From assembly GCA_043228905.1 (NCBI GenBank), contig JBHGNT010000011.1, positions 2,728,001-2,792,000 of the forward strand: a stretch of 64,000 nt of DNA, read 5' to 3'. Shown piece after piece: positions 34,050 to 46,000 of this stretch (position 1 is its first letter; each line of letters starts with the position of its first letter). A program made the translations under genes and the position numbers. The DNA comes from Azolla caroliniana. Taxonomy: Eukaryota > Polypodiophyta. A model generated the notes under the pieces. It did no database searches, was not told the DNA's origin, and worked only from the letters and a program-made list of their open reading frames with translations.

Positions 34050-36487
34050 CGTGCCAAATCCGGTGAAGGGTGTGAGATTTCGGCCGGTGAGAAACCGGTC
34101 TTCCGTAATCCGCATCCTGGCTCGCTCCCGGTTTGAACTGTCGGCTTCGGTTCTCCCTTCGCGCTTACCTCCCCGTAGGCTCGTTCGACCCATCGATGGG
34201 TCCTTCGCCGCGATCTCCATAGTACGTGTACTTCCGTTGGCCCTTGTACGGCCGTATGCAAGCTCCGTTGTCCACCGTATGCCCGATGTCCTCCGCTTGA
34301 GGGACGCTCGTACTGGCCTGCTTGGCCTCCATCGACCATTCGTGTTGTCCTGATTGCCGTCCCATGTTGCTTCGCATTGCCTTCGTCTTCTTGTCGTCAC
34401 CTTCCTTCTCCATGGTCTTACGTCGCCGCGTCGGCTCGAACCGCCATGGTCTCCGGAACGGTGTGGAGGATCCTTCTTTGGCCTTCTACGCGCTACCTCT
34501 GAACCGCGGAACCCATCTTCGCGCTCGCCTTTCTGCTCCGCACCTCCGTGTGCTGCATACCCTCGTCCGTTGTTTGGCACTGCCTGTGCCGTACTCCGGT
34601 TCATTGCACGCCTTGTCGGCCCCTTTCCCGGCTAGATCGTGCATCGCCGCTCATCCGCATACTAGTGTCCTCCGCATCCGAGGAACACCCCGTAGTAGCC
34701 CGCTTGGCCCTTCCTGTTTTTGCGCTGTTGCAACAGGTCCTGAGTCTTCCGCTTGCCGTCGTACCCTCGCCCCCACCAGCTTGTCACCCGGGCTTGCCGT
34801 GTCAGTCTTCGCTACTTCGATAGAGCTACTGAGATTTACGAAGCGAGTGTGGAGGATCCTCCTCCGGCCTCTATTGTCGTCCCCTGATTCCGACCCTGTG
34901 CAATCCACTATGTACTCGTCACCTCGTTCTCGGCACCTCCCTTGTGCCATCTTCCGCTTCCTTTGTTCGGCACCGCCCGTGTCGAACACCGTCCCGTAGT
35001 CACGCCTCGATCTGGCCCACGATGGCCACTTGCGAGACTCTTGTTCCGTCCCAGGTGTGCCTTTCTGGCCCGACAAACCTTCCCGTTTTTGCCCCTACCG
35101 GCTCCTTCCGTAACCGGCCTATAAGGGTTTCGCACTCCGTCCGCCCCCATCTTACCGACTCCCGATCCGCTATCTCGTGTCGCCGGGTTCCGTTCCCTGC
35201 CGCCACCATCCTTCTCCCTAGGTCTCACGCCGAATCCTATTAGCCGGCTGCTGGAGTCTCCAGACCGGTGTGAGGGTCCCATAGGACCGGACTCCGTTTC
35301 TCTGCTTGCTGAAATTTGGGTGTCTTTTGTCGGAGTCATTCACGACTCTCCTCATGTCTTCCGCGTAGCCGGGTCCCGTTTCCCGCCGCCACCAGCCTTC
35401 TCTCTCGGTCTCATGTTGCCACGTTGGTCGAACTGTCAGAGTCTCTGGTTCGGTGTGGGGATCCCGTAGGACCGGACTTCCTTACGTGCACTGACCTTGT
35501 CGGAAGGCTTGAGATGGTCTGTAGCCACCTTGCCGGCCTGATACCTTCTTTCTCTCCTTCCGTTGTCCGTTCACGTTCACCGCCGCCACCGATCTCTCCT
35601 ATAGGACTCACGTCGGCACTCGGGCCAACCGCCGCATCGGTGTGAGGATCTTCGTGGGACCTCGGTTTGCCCGCCCTTGTCCCCCCGCTGCCACTGTCAG
35701 TATCTTGGTGTTACGCCGACCGCGTTGAAGACTGCCGAAGTCTCTAGATCCGGTGTGAAGGATCCTCCTTGGGCTCCTCATATCCTTGACCCTTATCCTG
35801 GGTCTTCCTTCTTTCGCAAGTCGAGAGGGTGGCTCACTCCACACCCTCTCCTGTGGTACCGACGTACCGTGTTCCCGGCCTCTTCGTAGGCCTGCTCTCT
35901 TCCTCCCTCCCGGAATGGGTTTCCGAAAGTCCGCTCCGCCCGGTTCTCGTTCGAGTCTGTCCGTCATTCTCTGGATTGCCGGGTCTCGTTCTCCTGTCGC
36001 CACCGATCTCTCCTATAGGACTCACGCTAGCACTCGGGCCGATAGCCGGATCGGTGTAAGGATCTCCGTAGGACCAACCTTCATTATCCTCTTCATCCCT
36101 TGTACTTCTCCTGAACTCGTCGTTGCTCTCCTTCTCGCGTACCCGCCTCCATCTCCCATCTCTCTAGGTCTCACGTCGGCGCTCGTTACCGGCTACTTGA
36201 GTCTCCGGATAAGACGTGGTGCTTCCGTCCCGTAACGATTTGCGGACGCTCGTTCGGTGGTACTGCTCCCAAGTACGTTCGGTGAGAAGCATCTGGTCTG
36301 TGATCAACCAAGCCCCGCCTGGGCTTGGTTCTCCAATATCCGTAGTTTCGGTTCTGATGCCGACCTCTCCGGACTCGTTCCGAACCCTTGACCACTTCCC
36401 TTCCAATTCCCGACCTTCGCCCGGTCGGTCTTTCTCCCCATGTAAAAGAGGGTGGCTCGTCCCACACCCTCTTCCGTATCGGCACTT
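34050..36487 (-). repeat. Degenerate ~200-bp repeats in the interior of the gag-only element
   Basis: At least nine diverged copies of a block near GGTCTCACGYCGGC, a GACC/GCCGGAGTCTCC segment and GGTGTGGAGGATCC recur at about 34,412, 34,836, 35,217, 35,405, 35,600, 35,695, 36,014, 36,165 and 36,657. The GC-rich composition creates many long ORFs on both strands that lack recognisable domains; I treat them as spurious. Confidence 0.65.
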
Positions 36488-37630
36488 TCATGCCAAATCC
36501 GGCCCCGATCGAACGATCCACGACCGGATTCTGCTCCATCCGAATCGGAATGCCGATCTTCTCGTGCCGCTTCCGTCCTCGGCCTCCTCGTAGGCCGTTT
36601 CCCATCCCTCTTCGCTGGCATCGTGCCAAGACTCATCGTCGGTGCCATCCTTCTCTCCGGTCTCATGTCGGCACACGGGCATGACCGCCGGAGTCTCCGG
36701 AATCCGCATGGAGGGCTCTTCTCCGCTCTCGACCCTGTCCTCAGTCGGCAATTCTCCGCAAGTCGAGAGGGCGTTTTGTTCCGCACCCTCTCCCGTGGTA
36801 CCGTGGTACCGATCTTCCGCCATCGCGTGGGGCAAGTCCGTCTCCTCAGTCTTGGCTTGCGGCCTCGATCTTTCCTCTTCCTCGAGCATCGCCTTGAGAG
36901 CTGTGTACGCCTCTGCAATCCTGGCCCCAACGCTGACCCTTGCCGACTCTCTTTGTCGTTCGGCCTCTTCCCGCTGTGATGGCACGCCGTCGCGCCCCTT
37001 CCTCTTAGTCCTCTCGGCTCGCTTGTTATCTAGTCGTTGGCACACCCTTCTGACCTTCGACTAGTCCTCCGTAAGCCCATTCGCTTCGTCGTCGTCTTCG
37101 AGCTCAATCCCGATGGCTTCCCGTTCCGCTCGGTCGATCGACCTGATGAACAATAGGACTTTGCCCGCCCCCACCAAACCTTGTTCTCGCTCCGGGAGCT
37201 GAGCAAGCCGTCGCTCGAACTCTCGGAACGCCTTGGTCGCGCCCCGGTGGGTCTTTGCCGATGCTACCCACTGGTCGAAGTCGTGTCGTCCCCGGCTCTT
37301 CCGTCGTCCTCCGTATGCCTTCAGGAGCGCCTCTTCGAAGGCCTCCAACGAACTATGAGCCTCACGGAGCTCCTTTACTTCTGCATGCATCCGGACAGCT
37401 ACGACCCGACAAAAGAACTCCAGCCTCAACGCCTCGTCTACGCCACGCTCCTCCATATCCACGTTGTAGGCTCCCAAGTAAGATGGGACTTTGTCCCCGT
37501 TGAAACGGTCGACTCTTTCGACCACTCGCTCAACCGCTTGTTGCGCTGCTTCTCACCTCATCACCACTTGTGCCGACTCCAACACCACTTCGGCCACCAT
37601 CACCGCGAGGTCGTCGTCTTCTGACTCCAT
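36488..37630 (-). pseudogene. Gag-like frame of the non-autonomous LTR element, two in-frame stops
   Basis: From ATG 37630 one minus-strand frame runs about 380 codons to 36488, broken only by a TGA near 37,558 and a TAG at 37061-37063. The central part (from about residue 37) resembles a retrotransposon Gag: RFNGDKVPSYLGAYN, LRLEFFCRVV, SSLEAFEEALLKAYG, then a region rich in charged residues and coiled-coil-like E/R/K runs. The position just inside the PBS fits Gag. Gag forms the particle that packages the element RNA. Two stops in an otherwise open frame suggest recent decay, or that the copy is packaged by relatives' Gag. Confidence 0.6.
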
Positions 37631-37667
37631 CCTCCCTTGCCGCCTTTCACGTCGGGTTCACCAAAGA

Positions 37668-38393
37668 TGTCACGTTGTTACGCGCGTGCGTGGAGAAAGG
37701 CGGGACCACGGGGGTCTTGGACTAGGGAGTGATGGAGCGTAGGAAGTCGTACTTCACCGTTTCCGGGGCATCCCAGAAGCACACCGGAAGCAACCGAAGG
37801 GAGAGAGAGAAAGAGAGGTAGCGTGCGCTTGACACCGACTCACGCACACACACACACACACACAGGCCGACCCGACTCACGCCCTTATGTACAAGAAACG
37901 CAGGAAGGGGGGAGCACCCGACACCAACAGAGACACGAATATACACAGACAGACGCAAATGTAAGTATTACAAGGGAAAGAATACAACCCCGGCTTCGAG
38001 CCGAACCAAGCTAGGGTACGTTACAACAGTAGTCTGCAGCCAAGCCGCTGTTCGAGGAGCTCTCGGGCTCGTCACGCGGAGCGGGGTCTTGCACAGGAGA
38101 CCGAGCAGCAACAACCCTCAACAGTCCACCCACACCGCGAAGAAGAGGAAGAAGAAGTAGAAGAACTAACCCTAAATCTAACGGTATACCCTCTAACACA
38201 AAATGGGCAACCGTTCATAAGTGACCCCTCCCTTCCTTTTATAGCCCAAGGAGGGAGGGACCTTACAATGTGGGACAAAATTTCCCCTCTTATTTCTATA
38301 CCCCCTTTCCTAGTACACGTGAGCACATGTTACACACCACCGACTTGCCCTTTCCACCCTGGTTTCCGCCTATGGACGAAAATCTTCACAACA
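37668..38393 (-). repeat. 5' LTR of the gag-only element
   Basis: On the minus strand begins TGTTGTGAAGATTTTC and ends at a PBS-like site. A longer CA run (37,848-37,864) than the other LTR is the main difference. Confidence 0.9.
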
Positions 38394-40769
38394 ATGCGTA
38401 AATACGCGACAATGTCTCACAGGTCGTAGGGCTTATAGTAGGACCTAGTTTATGAGGATAGTCACGATGAAATGTGGTGACCATGTTCGCGACATTGGAA
38501 AGATTTGTTGCAGGTTCCCAAGTTCGATTGTTGGGGGTATAGCCTACCCAATCAACCAAGTAATACAACTTGTTGCACATAATTTTAGAATCGAGAATGG
38601 TAGAAACCTCAAATCTGGGTCGTTCCAAGAACTCAACATGTGGTGGGGGAGTTATAAGACGACCCGGAATTGAACTTGGGGCGTAAGGTTCCAAAAGGGA
38701 TACATGAAACACCGGATGAAGACGTATGTGCAGAGGGAGCCCAAGACGAAATGCAACATCACATATCTTACTGGTGATCATGTATGGGGCAAAACGTTGG
38801 TAAACCAATTTATCGCAAGGCCGAGTAGTGTTGATGTTGTGTTGGAGAAGTCATACACGATCCCCAACACGGAATTTTTTGGAGGAATCTAGGCGATGAC
38901 GAGTGTAACTTGAGCATCATGCAAATTGTGAAGAATGGTAGCGTGAATTTCTTGGAGGCGACTAAGACGATTCTCAGTAGTAGGCTTGGTAGGCACTTCT
39001 AGATACGCATTCATTGTCCATCGAGGATGACGGCCCATATTTGCAAAAAGTGGGGAATATCCCGTAGAAGAATGGACCGAGTTGTTGTAAGTGAATTCAG
39101 CCAAGTGCAAAAAATCAACCCAATCATCTTGTTGGTAGTTGATGAAACAACGAAGATATTGCTCCAATGTTTGGCTGGTACGCTCCGTTTGGCCATTAGT
39201 CTCAGGATGATAGCCCGAAGAAAGCTTAGATAAAATTTGGAGAAGTTTGAGTATGTGCTTCCAAAACTTTGAGATAAATTGTGGACCCCGATCACTAATA
39301 ACATCATCTGGAAGATCATGGTGCTTAAATACCTCCCGCATAATTAGATCGACTGCCTCTTGACTAGTAATAGACTTCGTACATGGCAAGAAATGTGCCA
39401 TTTTGGTAAGACGATAAACCACTGTGAGAATTGCATCATAACCTTTTGAAACTGGGAGATCGGTAATGAAATCCAAGGATATAGACTTCCAAGGATTTTC
39501 TGGAATGGGAAGTGGTTGTAGTAAGCCATAGGATTGGTGTCAAGGACTTTTTGATCGACAACATGTATCACAACTGCGAACATACTCCTCAACAAAATGA
39601 CGAAGGCGAGGCCACCAATATTGTCGAGAAATTAATTCTAGAGTTTTGCGTACTCCAAAATGTCCAGCCATTGGTGAGTCATGGCAGTGTTGTAAAACTT
39701 GTAGTCGTGGGGGACCATTAGGAACATACAATAGGTTTTGTCGAAATAGAAAACTACCATGCCAATAGAACTGACGATAATCATTATGAGGGTTTTTCGA
39801 CTGCGAGCAAGAAGCACGATCTAGGACAATATGATCCAAAACATCCTTGGCGAATTCATCAGTGGCCATATGATCTCGAATGGAATCAAGAATAGTGGAA
39901 TCTTCAAGTGTTTTTATGGCATTAACTACCATTAATCATAGGCGATTAGGACCTAAAAGGATTTGTTTTTGATGCTCAAACGTAGGTTCCCCTCGACGAA
40001 GTTCCATATAAGAGCATCGAGAAAACGCATTTGCTTTGCCTTGATGCATCCCAAGGCGATATATGATTACAAAGTCAAAGTGGGTCAAAAATTGCGCCCA
40101 CCGTGCTTGTCACCGACTCAAGATGCGAGCATTTTGAAAATATGGTAGGTTCTTATGATCATTGTAGACAATGATCTGTTGAGAAGATCCTTCTAGAAAA
40201 TGTTGCCATTGTTGAAAAGAATCCACGATTGCAAGAAGTTCTTTGTCATGGATCTCAAAGTTTATCTTTGCAACTTCAAACTTTTGGGAATGAAAGGCGA
40301 CAAGGTGTAGCTCTCCGTCATCTCCAGTCTGCGATAGGACACTTCCTAGTGCAAAATTGGATGCATCAACTTCAAGGATGAAGCCGCGTTTTGTTGGGTC
40401 GACATGTGCTAAAATAGGTGTCGTTGTAAACGCCCGTTTTAAACTTTCAAATGCCTTGGCTGCATCTAAACTCCATATGAATGGTTGATTTTTGTGTGTG
40501 AGTTGAGTGAGCTGAAGCACAACCTTAGAATAATTTTTAATAAATTTTCGATAAAAGTTTGCAAACCTGAGAAAACATTGTATATCGCACACTCAAACGG
40601 GCATCCACCACTCTAAAATTGCTCGAACCTTCATGGGGTCTATAGAAATACCATCTGATGATACAACGTACCCCAAAAATTCCACTTGATTCTGGTCGAA
40701 ACTACACTTTTCTAATTTTGTGTAGAGACCATATTCTCGTAGTCGACGTAGTACCTGACAAACATGTTC
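38394..40769 (-). pseudogene. Ty3/gypsy chromovirus pol remnant (RT thumb, RNase H, integrase, chromodomain)
   Basis: Minus-strand pieces follow chromovirus order. The RT C-terminus is at 40,769-40,600 (KCSFDQNQVEFLGYVVSSDG). RT connection and RNase H are at 40,592-40,110 (FANFYRKFI, LEVDASNFALGSVLSQ). The integrase HHCC finger is at about 39,690-39,545 (GHFGVRKTL, CDTC). The integrase core is at 39,476-38,890 (Asp in VVYRLTKMAHF context, SDRGPQF, HPETNGQTER). A C-terminal chromodomain is near 38,520 (YLVDWVGYTPNNRTWEP). Stops and frameshifts separate the pieces. Gag, protease and the RT catalytic palm are absent upstream of 40,769. The downstream end is cut by the gag-only element's LTR at 38,393. 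Confidence 0.88.
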
Positions 40770-40861
40770 TCTCTTTCTCTCTCTTTCTCTTGATAGTTTA
40801 AACCAATTTGGTTTTTGGAGGATTGATAGATCCCTATTTAGAAATCCCTATAGAGTAATAT

Positions 40862-40990
40862 AGATTACTCTAGAATAATTTAGGACATTCTAGAATATAG
40901 AGTAACCTAGTAGTCTAGAAGGTTTATAGAGTATTCTAGAAGGTTCTAGCATATAGAACACTCTAGAATATTCTAGGACATTCTAGAATA
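40862..40990. promoter_or_regulatory. Cluster of heat-shock-element-like motifs
   Basis: TTCTAGAA at 40888-40895, TTCTAGAAGGTTC at 40934-40946 (three perfect alternating TTCnnGAA units) and GAATATTCTAGGACATTC followed by TAGAA at 40966-40988 (five units with one mismatch) lie in one AT-rich block. Such arrays are heat-shock-factor binding sites and drive some plant LTRs. The block lies beside the chromovirus remnant, and I cannot assign it to a defined LTR. Confidence 0.45.
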
Positions 40991-41152
40991 TAAAGTAATA
41001 TATAATATTCTTAAGATATTGGATTATATATTCTAAAAACCATACACATAAATATGTTACTATAATGGTTAAGGATTTGACATGTGTATAACAAGTTTGT
41101 GGCCTCAAATCCTTTTGAGGCATGATGTGAGTGTCATCATGACAGAAGGGGC

Positions 41153-41460
41153 ATGTTGAGAGTCAAACTCAACTTCTCGAGTGTGGGAACACACTCTAGG
41201 ATACTCAAGTGTGTGACCACCCCACCTCTTTGTATAGTAACTAGTGTGTCATAGAAGTTAATATCCTATGATACATATTCTTTAAAGAAGTTAAAACTCG
41301 ACCTCTTTCCCAAGAGGTGCCTCTAGTGAGAGAACCTAGAGAGAAGGTGACTACATAAGCAACTTCTCCTTTTCTTTTGTAACTATTGGTCATTCTTGTT
41401 GTACAGTTTTCTGTTTTTCTGTAACCTCTCTCTCTCTCTCTTTTGTGAAAACTCACAATT
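41153..41460 (+). mobile_element. LTR-like remnant
   Basis: Starts TGTTGAGAGTCAAACTC after a purine-rich CAGAAGGGGCA that looks like a polypurine tract. It contains GTGGGAACACACTC, GTGTCATAGAA and a CT-rich tail, similar in layout to 14,090-14,394. The far end is not defined and no coding region accompanies it. Confidence 0.4.
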
Positions 41461-41539
41461 ATATTAATAAATGTGTGTAAAAAACACTACTTACAATGGG
41501 TGTGACCATGAAGTATGGACACCCACTAACCACACTACA

Positions 41540-41970
41540 CTACATGGGTAGTGGAACATGTTGAATTGCTAATAGGCAAGACGAATATTCCACCAAGGAA
41601 AGGATTTCCACTTGCTCCAATAAAGAAAATTGACACATTAGTACTCCCTTCAACTTTCGTAGATATGCTTTCACTCCATGTCTACCATCGAATATAAAAG
41701 CGTTGCGCGTATTCCAATTATAACGCAATCCCCAATATCTCAAAAATAGAAAAACAATCTCCATCTCTGACTTTGGGTCCACCTATGTAATTTGTGCAAA
41801 CACCCACTGTCTAGGTGTCAAATAACACTGTGATAAAACTTGCCAAATTTGAGAAATGTAACTCCAAATCTGAGAAGCAATCGGGCATTGTATAAATCGA
41901 TGAGTACTATCTTCCATTTGAACAATTAGATGGCTGCATACAATGCATACATAATTAGATAGCTTGACAT
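41540..41970 (-). mobile_element. LINE remnant, zinc-binding RT-associated (zf-RVT-like) region
   Basis: The minus-strand frame near 41,960-41,790 reads a Cys-x2-Cys motif followed by a stretch with YSSIYTMPDCF, like the zinc-binding C-terminal region of plant LINE ORF2. The next ORF (41,782-41,540) has NTRNAFIFDGR, like the conserved W-x-x-R-N-x-x-I/V-F block. Stops are present. Confidence 0.45.
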
Positions 41971-42725
41971 TTTCAGTTGAGTATGCATGTTAGAATTCGT
42001 AAAATTGTCGTAAGTGCTAAAGAAATGGTTATCACATTGATGAAGTTCTTGATAGCCTCGCTAAAACAATTTGATAGATTTTGTCTACGAGCACGACTTC
42101 TCAACAAATCAAGTGCTACTTTTTGAACCTTTGATACACTGGGCAATTTTGCCGAGAAAAACACGTGTATTAATAAATGCATATGCACACACAATCCATT
42201 GGATAAGTATAGTCTTGAGGTAATTAATATTTCAAGAGCAACATTTGGTGGTGACAACATGGATGAAAGCAGTAGAAAACAAAAGAAGAAGTCATTGTTT
42301 CACTTGAAGTTAATGTCTTTGGGAAAATGCCAAGTGGCCAACAAGAATAGGGCATCATAGTTAGTTTTCAAGCGAAGACCAGTCTAGCTACGATATTACC
42401 TACATTGGATAGTTGGTTGAAAAACAAAGTGTTCATCGAACGAAACACGATAAGAAGCAAAAGTGACACCCGGAGGTATAATCAAATACACATAGGAGTA
42501 GGCTTTACTTGTTGACATTTAAAGAGAAAGTATGTATGTCGATGTATGTATATATCCATATGTGTATATACTATATACACATACATATGTGTATGTTGTG
42601 TATGTGTATATGTATAATGTATGTATATATTCAAAGGCTAGAACATGAGAATATGGTAGAGTGGCATTTCTGGAAATTGAGGAAACATGGGGGTCATTTT
42701 GTTTTGAATATTATGATATTCTCCG
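41971..42725. other. Intergenic sequence upstream of the fusion gene
   Basis: No gene recognised. A TATG/TATA-rich block at 42,530-42,640 contains a palindrome (TATGTGTATATA paired with TATATACACATA at about 42,559-42,585). Confidence 0.5.
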
Positions 42726-42827
42726 CCACGTGGCATGACGCTGGCACGATCGCAGCGGCTGACGCCTGCCACGTCCGCAGCCCGCTTTCCACGTAAGCAC
42801 GCGCTGACCTGTTCCCCTACCACGTGG
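42726..42827. promoter_or_regulatory. Cluster of G-box/ABRE-type ACGT elements
   Basis: CCACGTGG at 42726-42733, CCACGTCC at 42769-42776, CCACGTAA at 42789-42796 and CCACGTGG at 42820-42827. Two are perfect palindromic G-boxes and the others share the ACGT core. Such clusters are bound by bZIP or bHLH factors and often confer ABA, stress or light response. They lie 260-360 bp before the fusion gene's start codon, in a GC-rich island unlike the surrounding DNA. Confidence 0.6.
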
Positions 42828-42889
42828 ATTGCCAGCTAGGACCGTTCTCCCTGAGCTGTAACTACAAAAGCTCAGTGACGCAGACGGCG

Positions 42890-42893
42890 ATGG

Positions 42894-42932
<39 letters not shown>

Positions 42933-42973
42933 TCCTGTTCCTCTCCTTCTCGACGCTGTTGTTGCTGGATTAG
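42890..42973 (+). other. Upstream ORF with CT microsatellite in the inferred leader
   Basis: ATG at 42890 opens a 27-codon frame ending TAG at 42971-42973, made largely of alternating Ser-Leu codons from a (TC)n run (42,897-42,928) followed by Leu/Phe-rich codons. It is out of frame with the main ATG at 43083. If transcription starts before 42,890 it could dampen translation. A 5'UTR intron ending at the CAG just before 43,081 is also possible and would not necessarily remove it. Confidence 0.4.
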
Positions 42974-43082
42974 GTTTCCATTTCTTTCACTGCTTTAATC
43001 TCTGCGACAATTTCTGTGAAAACCCTAACTACCTTGTTGACCAGATTCTTTACTGTTTCTCAGCTAGGAACTCATTGCAGAT

Positions 43083-46000
43083 ATGGAGGTCAGTCTATCC
43101 TCAGATTATCATCAGAAAGCACATGAGAAGAAGAAGGAGCTCCATAAAGCTTCAGACATATTTGTCCGAGCTCTCGAAAACGAGAACATCAAGTAAGTCA
43201 TCGAGAGAGAGATCACAGAGAGGATTCCTGAAGAAGACGAATTATAACCAGTTATTAGAGATCGTCACTATTGTAATCTATAAGCATTGTGATCAAAATA
43301 TAATCTTTCATCTCATCAATCTTCAAGCTAATTCCATTCCATGGATCGTCTGCCCTTAGGCTAAGTGTGATGGTTGAATTCTCTCGGAACAGGTTTAAGC
43401 ATGTTAGTATAGATATTTATACTGAAGATTTAAGGCGAATACATATTCAATATGTATAGAAGTTTAATTAATTACCGAAAACAATCCCTATTATCACGTG
43501 TTCCAAATTCCCGAACCTAATTTTTAATACGCCGATCAAGAATGATTAATTCAGAATGAATTTCATTAATATTGTTTGATCTGTTCGAACTGAATAACGA
43601 GTGAAGTAAATGATTCACGTGAATTGCCATTCCATCCATCCATTGAATTCAAGTCTTTCCATAGTGAATAATGATATGATTAATCCATGGAATTACTCTC
43701 CAGACACCGGATCTCCTATTATAATAGCTAAATGTTTTCATGGTAACGATTTTTATGTATAATGAACAATATATTTTGGTCATTATTGTTGCGTCTTAAA
43801 TTTCTGTGATCTTTAAGATGAAAAAGTTAATGATTTGTCTGCTTTAATTTTGTTTAGATCTACTCAAATGTGATTGCAAATCAGTGAAAGTTGATTTGTG
43901 CCCAGTTCTGATCCTCATGATCAAGGATTTGATCAGAACGATTGATCTGCATAAAACAAAGACAGAAATTAGTACTTAATGTTTGTTTAGAAGAAGAAGA
44001 AGACGAAGAAGAAGATGTTCTATTAGCTCCATGGAAGAATTAGAGAATATAATGGTTTAGATAGAGATACACGCTAATGTCGATCAAAAAGATTAATTCG
44101 TCTACAGTAGTCATGGCACACGCTACATCTAATTTTCTTCTTCCGTGCATAACATGTCCTTAATTCTATATTTTCATAAATATTTTCCTGCAAACACATG
44201 TAATAAGCATCAGTGAAACATTTCAATATGACCTTCTGACTTAGTGAACTATGTTCATGGATGGCCGTTCTCATTTATATTAGATTGAAGAATCCAAAGC
44301 TCTCCATTTCGCAAAAAACCTTAGAGAAGAGATAAACTGAGCGTTAATTATTATTGGCAATTTAGGTGCGCATTGAGCATATCCATCATGTTAGCTTGGT
44401 AACTTGGAATTGACACATAAAGTCCATTCATTTTCGGCATTCTGACTTTCAAACCGCATTAAAATGTTTGGGTTCACCATTCAATGATTTTACTTTTCTG
44501 ACACTCCGAATTGCAATAAATAGAAATAACACAAATATCATCATAATTAAGTATGAGAAATTAGAATTGTGCTAAGTAATTTTCTTCTCGCATAATATAT
44601 AACAAACATTTCAGGAGATTGTTTCTTAGTTCTCTCAATGAGAGATCTATAATGATTGACCCCGCAAGTTTTTGCTATATCTAGTTGAAACGCCCGTGGT
44701 TACTCCAATAAAGGGACAGAGAGGAGAAGGAATTTAAAAACATAATTGCTCAAACAGCACATACAACTGTCAAGCAAAAGCTTGGATGATTTTATACATA
44801 TAATTGCTCAAATTGCACAAATAGTTGGGGAAAACAATGAAAAACTCAAGGGCGGGCATTTGAGGAGCTAAAGAAAAGATTTGGGGGAAACGGGGGGCAT
44901 TGGGAGTCTTTCCCAGAGTCTAATTGTGTAGAGGGGTGACAATATAATGTGTATATCTGCGCAGATACATCTTTGGAATACCAGGCGAGGAGAATCTGGA
45001 TCTACTGGAATCTCTCAGAGATTCAAGTATAAAGTTAATATTGACAAGGCATGAGCAAGCAGCTGGATTCATGGCAGCAACAGTGGGAAGGCTAACTGGG
45101 AAAGTGGGTGTCTGTCTCTCAACTCTAGGTCCAGGAGCAACTAATTTTACAACTGCTGCAGCTTATGCACAATTAGCAGGATTCCCTATGGTGAGTAACC
45201 ATTCCTTAATAATATGCAATTACTATTTGGTTTATTATATGAATTTATTCCATTCTAGCCACATCTAATGCATCGCTAAAATGCACGGATCTGTTTCATT
45301 GATTGGAATAAATGTAGTCTATTTATCAAAGTTTTTTGTAAGACTTGTTTTTCCTTTTATTCAATCGAACCTTTCTTGGATATTTTTATCAGAAATTAAA
45401 TTGCGATGGAAATTTGGTTATTCCCCACCACGCTTGATTTATTCTGTTTTAGTCATTGTTGAATCCTATGGTAAACGTTATAAACTTCTGACTTTTACAA
45501 CAGTTATTTGAGATTTTTCACTGGTTTTCATTAGTAGAATCCTGTAGCAAGCTCGCAGTTTGGGAAATTGATTGATTTTGATTACTAGAATATTGCGGTG
45601 AAGAATGTCGTCAATAAATGCATATATTTATAAAGTATCTACTGCATGTGTATGAATGTGTGTATATGTAACTACTTTTGTTTTTATACCTAAATTCACA
45701 TAATAAAGGGAGACAAAGAAAGAGAAATAGAGAGGGGGGGGGGGAGATCATGATTGGGCTCTGTTCATCTACAACAGAGGAGAAGATGCCTACCTTAAAA
45801 AATATGAAACGGGAAGTTTGAATTCCTTTATATGTATGTATGTGCGTGTTTGTTTATTAATTCAACGTGTACTAATCTGTAAAGTGAATGTTTACAAATT
45901 ATGCCATAGATGGTTGTAATGGCTTGTTTAACCTATGAGTATCCATCCTAAGGTGAGGCTAAAATGCAGTAGGTAGAATACTGAAGTTCAAATATGCATT

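Larger units (their letters stand above)
33304..38393 (-). mobile_element. Gag-only (TR-GAG-like) non-autonomous LTR retrotransposon
   Basis: Two LTRs of about 714 and 726 bp (33304-34017 and 37668-38393) differ at only about a dozen sites plus a CA-repeat length change. Orientation is minus: the LTR TATA (CTATAAAAGG) reads on the minus strand near 33,860 and 38,240; a PBS-like TGGTGAACCCGACG lies just inside the right LTR (about 37,650); a polypurine tract (GGTGGGGGCGGA on minus) adjoins the left LTR at 34018-34029. The only recognisable coding region is a gag-like frame at the 5' side. No RT, integrase or RNase H was found, so it would need enzymes in trans. The interior is GC-rich with degenerate repeats. 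No clean target-site duplication is visible (CACGC and ATGCG flanks). Confidence 0.82.

Noticed and set aside
34018-36487. Several long ORFs on both strands in the GC-rich interior of the gag-only element
   Set aside because: They overlap on opposite strands, are repetitive and charged, and show no domain. They follow from GC-rich composition.
33304-38393. Target-site duplication for the gag-only element
   Set aside because: The 5-bp flanks (CACGC and ATGCG) do not match, and the left flank is a head-to-head LTR junction.
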